From contig CM055098.1 in NCBI GenBank assembly GCA_029204225.1, forward strand, positions 8,540,246-8,604,245: a DNA stretch of 64,000 nt, written 5' to 3'. Shown piece by piece: positions 60,397-64,000 of this stretch. A model generated the notes under the pieces. It worked only from the letters and a program-made list of their open reading frames with translations. It ran no database searches and was not told the DNA's origin. The position numbers and the translations under genes are program-made. Each line of letters opens with the position of its first letter. Positions within the stretch are counted from its first letter, which is position 1. Origin of the DNA: Diphasiastrum complanatum (taxonomy: Eukaryota; Streptophyta; Lycopodiopsida; Lycopodiales; Lycopodiaceae).

Positions 60397-60509
60397 GCGA
60401 TCCCAAATATGCATAACCAAAACAACTCTCAGCAACAAATATCTTGGCGATCTGGATTCTAGAGACTGGTGTCACTGTGGAGACGGGCTGAGCAGTGGTG
60501 AGACTTTGA

Positions 60510-60740
60510 CTAGAGAGGCTAAGGCAAGATCGGAATGCTGAGCAGCTGAGACATGAGGGGGCGATGGACCTGGAAACTGGTGTCATTGTGAGCGCCTGAC
60601 TGAGCAATGGTGAGCACTGAGATTTTGAGTCGTGATTGAGCAATGGAGATGTTGGAACTTTGGAAGCTTGGAGTCTGTAGAGCGGCAGCTTGAGCCTTGA
60701 GCAGTGAGTCTAAGAGAGATGGATGCTTAGCCTGGGGCCT
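60510..60740 (+). repeat. Right copy of the repeat flanking the rDNA block
   Basis: Shares GATCGGAATGCTGAGCA and GTGAGTCTAAGAGAGATGGA with 57612-57710. It is longer because of an inserted ~110-bp stretch with repeated GAGCAATGG words. Confidence 0.65.
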
Positions 60741-61750
60741 GGAGCACTCAACATATTGCACAATGCATTGGTAATTTACCTTTCTTGTGTCATTTTGCCT
60801 TTTGCAATGTACATTGTATAGCACATTCACTGCAGGAAGTGTTGTTTTGAAGAATTCTGTAAGCTGACATGTTGTGAGCATCAACTCTAGATCTATTATC
60901 CTTTTACAAGTTAGTTTCAGAAGCTGAGTACATATACCTTTCCAATGGTCGATTTCGAATCTCTGAAAGACCGACTCCTCATGCTCAAAGAATGCATGCT
61001 TCTTAGTTCTTATTGTATACCTTTCATTTTCACTGACTTTAAGGCATAATATATTGTAATGCATGGTTCACATGCTATTTGTATCCATATCAAATTTCTA
61101 GGCCATCCCTCACTCTAGGCTTCGCCCCTCAAGTGGAAGTTATGAAGCCAAATCCCGTGTTTCTTACTATATTCTGTAGACTAAGACTTCGTGAGCTCAG
61201 TCTTGCAGCACAACGTATGGTCGCAATACATTGTCACTTTGGTGGAAACGTCTATTTTTATGTAAGAAATTTGATGGCTCCAAGTTTATGACACATTTCT
61301 TGCATGTGGAAATGATGATTTTTAAGCCTTTGCAACTGGCTTTTTCTTTGTAGTTTTCTCATTATCTTTTACCAAGTCAACAATGTCACTAGTGCCTTCT
61401 TTGGAACCACTTTGTTTATGTGTGCTCTTCCATCCGGCACCTTTTGTCTCCCTTGCCCTTTTAGATGTCGTGGAAGTGGAAAAGACACTATCATTTTACT
61501 TGACTGATTTTTCTGAGCTTAGTGGTTTGAAACCTGAATTTTTATATTCATCTAATACACACGCTACAACTTCTAGGATGTGAGCACCATACTTGTTGCT
61601 CTTCACTCTGTTAGAATCCAAGATGTATGTCATTTGAAAGAAAAAATATAACTTTAGGCATGTTAAATAATACTACACCTCTATACACAATCTTTTGTTA
61701 ATCAAAGAAAACGTATCATACAATACCATTAATTTCAAGTAGCTCTTTGA
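60741..61750. other. No feature that I can name
   Basis: A 181-codon minus frame (60519-61064) overlaps the flanking repeat and has no motif that I recognise. The rest is AT-rich. Confidence 0.35.
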
Positions 61751-62560
61751 TTGTCTTTGATAATCTTTTGCTTATCTGATGAAAGTCAGCATTCCTGGAA
61801 AGGTTACAAAAATGTTAGTATCATCACTTTTCACATATGGAAAGAATCCACGGTCATATTCGACAAGAAGTCCTTGATTATGTGCTTGTCTTACATCGAA
61901 AACTTCAATCCTGCAACTTCCTATTTTTGTCTTATTTCTTTAGAAAATGAGAATGTCGAAGCAATTTACGATGCAATCATGGTTGTTATTCTTGAGTCAG
62001 ACCTAGACGTTAGGAAGTTCGTAGGGCTTGGATTTGATGGAGCAAATGTCATAACAGGGTCAATCACAAGACTTCTAACGAGGCTAAAAAAAATCATGCC
62101 CTTTTCTATCAAGTATTCATTGCATCGCTCATAGGTGCAATTTAGTGTTCAGATTTGACCTCCAAATTGGCATATTTCCAGTTTATTGATGCACTAGTTA
62201 ATGCAACAATTTTCTTTTTTGCCAATAGTTGCAAGAGGCAATCTCTTTTACGGTCGTTACAAGAAGAAATGGCTAGTGACATATTGAAGTTGAATAGGAT
62301 TAATGCCAGAAGACGATTGAGTCATTACAACGCATATGTGATATTCTACAACCTGCGATTCATGCTATAAAAAACGAATTTAATAGAATTTCAAGAAAAA
62401 AATCAAGTTTTCAAAAATATATTGTTCTCGTCAATGAGGATGCCCAAGATGATATTGAAGATGATTTGAAAGCAGCCTTGGCATCTACAAGTAAGTCAAA
62501 GAAGGCGATTCAGATTGCTGCAACTAAAAAGCTTCAAAAAATGTTATGCGACTTCAAATC
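61751..62560 (+). pseudogene. hAT-like transposase fragment (DUF4371/ZNF862 type)
   Basis: The frame at 61751-62134 contains LENENVEAIYDAIMVVILES, then RKFVGLGFDGANVITG and KKIMPFSIKYSLHRS. This corresponds to the KLVG.G.DGA.VM.G...G....K...P......HC.AHR core. After a frameshift, 62155-62370 has NATIFFFANSCKRQSLLRSL and INARRRLSHYNA (the S.KR..L and RWLSR.NA region). It differs from the DUF659-type transposase at 17.4-18.8 kb. No terminal repeats were found. Confidence 0.65.
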
Positions 62561-63733
62561 TATATACGTTCTACATTGTGTCATCCAGTAGACCGATGTC
62601 GTCCAATTCTAGGTTTGGAGTTTGCTTTCCCTGAAGCCCTTTTTGGGGTTGGACTTCGTACGGAGGTCCTAGGCTCATTACCTTACCGTTCGACGTAAGG
62701 TTAATTCTTGTAGGTTCCCCTCAAAGTTGCCCACTGGCTGGAACAGATAGCAGGAGGAACTAACCTTGTTTGGAAGAATTGGACCCTTGGACGAGTAATT
62801 GAAAAAGTAGTCAATTTCTTATGCCTAATAGAGATCTTTCTGGCACGAAGGGTGTTTTTGAGCAAACAACATCGAACTGAACAATAGTGGATCCTTGTAG
62901 TTCACAAACCTGTGTCCACCTCCTGTGTGACGTTTGGGGCACTTTCGACCGATGTCGACTAGTTATGGATTTAGGGTTTGCTTTATCTGAAGCCCTTTTT
63001 GGCAAGAGTTTGAACGGAGCTCCTAGGCTCAGTACTTGACCATTTGGCGTTCGGTTAGTTCCTACAGGTTGTTCTCGACTTTCCCATACTCAATCAGGGA
63101 TCTTTCGGACAAAAGCGTTATACATTACTCAACCTACCTCTTTAATTGAGTAGCAAGTCCCAAGTTTGAATAAAGTAATGAGATCATAGCCTTCATCATA
63201 ATGGTGGCTTACTAGGAGGTTCCTGTACATGCTTGGGTCTGAAAATTACACAAGTAATAAATGCATGTTGCACCTAGATGACCATCTAACGATCAGGGTT
63301 ATGTGAGAGGGGGTCAGTGTGTCATAAAACGTGATGGAAACGGTAGCGGAAGACTAAGCGTGGGCGTGTATGTATGTACAAAGTAGGTAACCGCCCTTAG
63401 TTGTCCAGTTGTTTTAGGGTTGATGATAAGTTGGCGACGTCGGTCTGCCACTGTTGCGAAAATCCTGAAGGTGCCTAAAAAGGTGAAGGCCTCTAGAGAA
63501 ATGCGAAAAACCCGAAGGTAGGCTTGAGATGAATTCTAAGTCTCTTGGTCAATGTCTTTCCTGAAGGTGCGAAAAAGACGAAGAAGGCGAAAAAGACGAA
63601 GGTACATAAACATGTTTTAAGGCAAAAACTAAGAGTGCGAAAAAAAGGTCCGAAACAAGTAATTGGCCTTCGGCTGTTTTCAAGATGCTCATTACTTGAA
63701 CGATTTGTTAAGGCTGAGCATTAAAAATCTAAC
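62561..63733. repeat. Two dispersed copies of a ~140-bp block; right part may be copia LTR
   Basis: Blocks at about 62596-62730 and 62955-63080 share GAAGCCCTTTTTGG, CCTAGGCTCA and GTTAGTTCCTACAGG-like words. The end at 63734 (AATCTAACA) is the outer edge of a copia LTR in minus orientation; its left limit was not found. Confidence 0.5.
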
Positions 63734-63734
63734 A

Positions 63735-63747
63735 CTCCCTCTTAATG
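63735..63747 (-). promoter_or_regulatory. Copia polypurine tract
   Basis: The minus strand reads TTAAGAGGGAG just before TGTTAGATTT, the LTR start. Confidence 0.65.
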
Positions 63748-63754
63748 TGGATCC

Positions 63755-64000
63755 TAAAAAACTTTGATCTTCATATTTAACATATCGTTAAATCTGAGAT
63801 GTTGCTCTTTTGATAGAGCTTTTGTAAAGTAATCTGCTGCCATGTATATTGTCCTATAGTAAACCAATGCTACTTCCTCGCTATGTACTTTCTCTCTGAG
63901 GTAATGATATCTAATTTCGATACATTTGCTTGGTTATGTTCTTTCTTTCAACAAGACCATTCGACTAAGGTGAATAGGAGGTAATGTATTGTTGCTCAAT
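63755..64000 (-). pseudogene. Ty1/copia pol 3' end: integrase joined to RNase H tail
   Basis: The minus frame reads EIRYHYLREKVHSEEVALVY, then YMAADYFTKALSKEQHLRF, the end of copia RNase H. Immediately upstream, in another frame, comes IEQQYITSYSP, a stop, then NGLVERKNI, the copia integrase C-terminal signature (YTPQQNGVAERKN type). RT and most of RNase H are deleted at about 63930. The element continues past the window edge. Confidence 0.8.

Noticed and set aside
60519-61064. 181-codon minus-strand frame
   Set aside because: It overlaps the repeat flanking the rDNA block and shows no motif that I recognise; on its own, length is weak evidence here.

Overview
This is nuclear DNA from a land plant. 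It contains plant-type LTR retrotransposons with an initiator-Met tRNA primer site, Ty3/gypsy chromoviruses, Ty1/copia pieces, LINE pieces, hAT DNA transposons and a decayed 18S rRNA copy. The only host gene I can support runs on the minus strand from about 56.1 kb to below 7.4 kb. Eight short exons with GT-AG borders and compatible phases give 555 nt (185 codons) of a WTAP/FIP37-like protein, the m6A-writer subunit family. Its introns reach about 5.4, 16.8, 11.6 and 12.9 kb and hold most of the transposons in the window. Such introns fit a large-genome lineage (gymnosperm, fern, lycophyte or similar), but I cannot name the species.

Layout. 0.36-5.03 kb: Ty3/gypsy family A copy (A1), minus strand, LTR at 4584-5026. 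5.1-7.2 kb: integrase scrap and a mosaic of local duplications. 7.19-7.68 kb: FIP37-like exons 9 and 8 and a doubtful exon 10. 8.0-14.3 kb: degraded gypsy and LINE pieces. 14.3-19.8 kb: a gypsy LTR interrupted by two hAT elements, one encoding a BED-finger transposase. 20.5-22.1 kb: exons 7, 6 and 4. 22.9-24.7 kb: a second hAT type with a first-type copy nested inside. 25.1-28.4 kb: gypsy family C pseudogene running into a family A leader and LTR. 29.4-30.2 kb: hAT copy. 30.4-32.3 kb: copia element reduced to gag. 33.70-33.74 kb: exon 3. 34.2-43.1 kb: composite of gypsy families B, A, B and D. 44.4-45.9 kb: family A end and a hAT copy. 46.1-49.9 kb: copia scrap, gypsy C copy with LTR, LINE pieces in reversed order. 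50.54 kb: exon 2. 53.0-55.3 kb: third family B copy. 55.99-56.12 kb: exon 1, with a telo-box just upstream. 57.6-60.7 kb: rDNA-derived block with an 18S pseudogene. 61.7-62.6 kb: a second, unrelated hAT-like transposase pseudogene. 63.7-64.0 kb: 3' end of a copia element.

How it fits together. The window is one host gene whose introns have expanded by repeated and often nested insertion. Six hAT copies keep recognisable ends, and five of them have 8-bp target duplications (four exact, one 7/8), so their ends can be placed to the base. No retroelement reading frame is intact throughout; several stops look like C-to-T changes, as expected for methylated, silenced copies.
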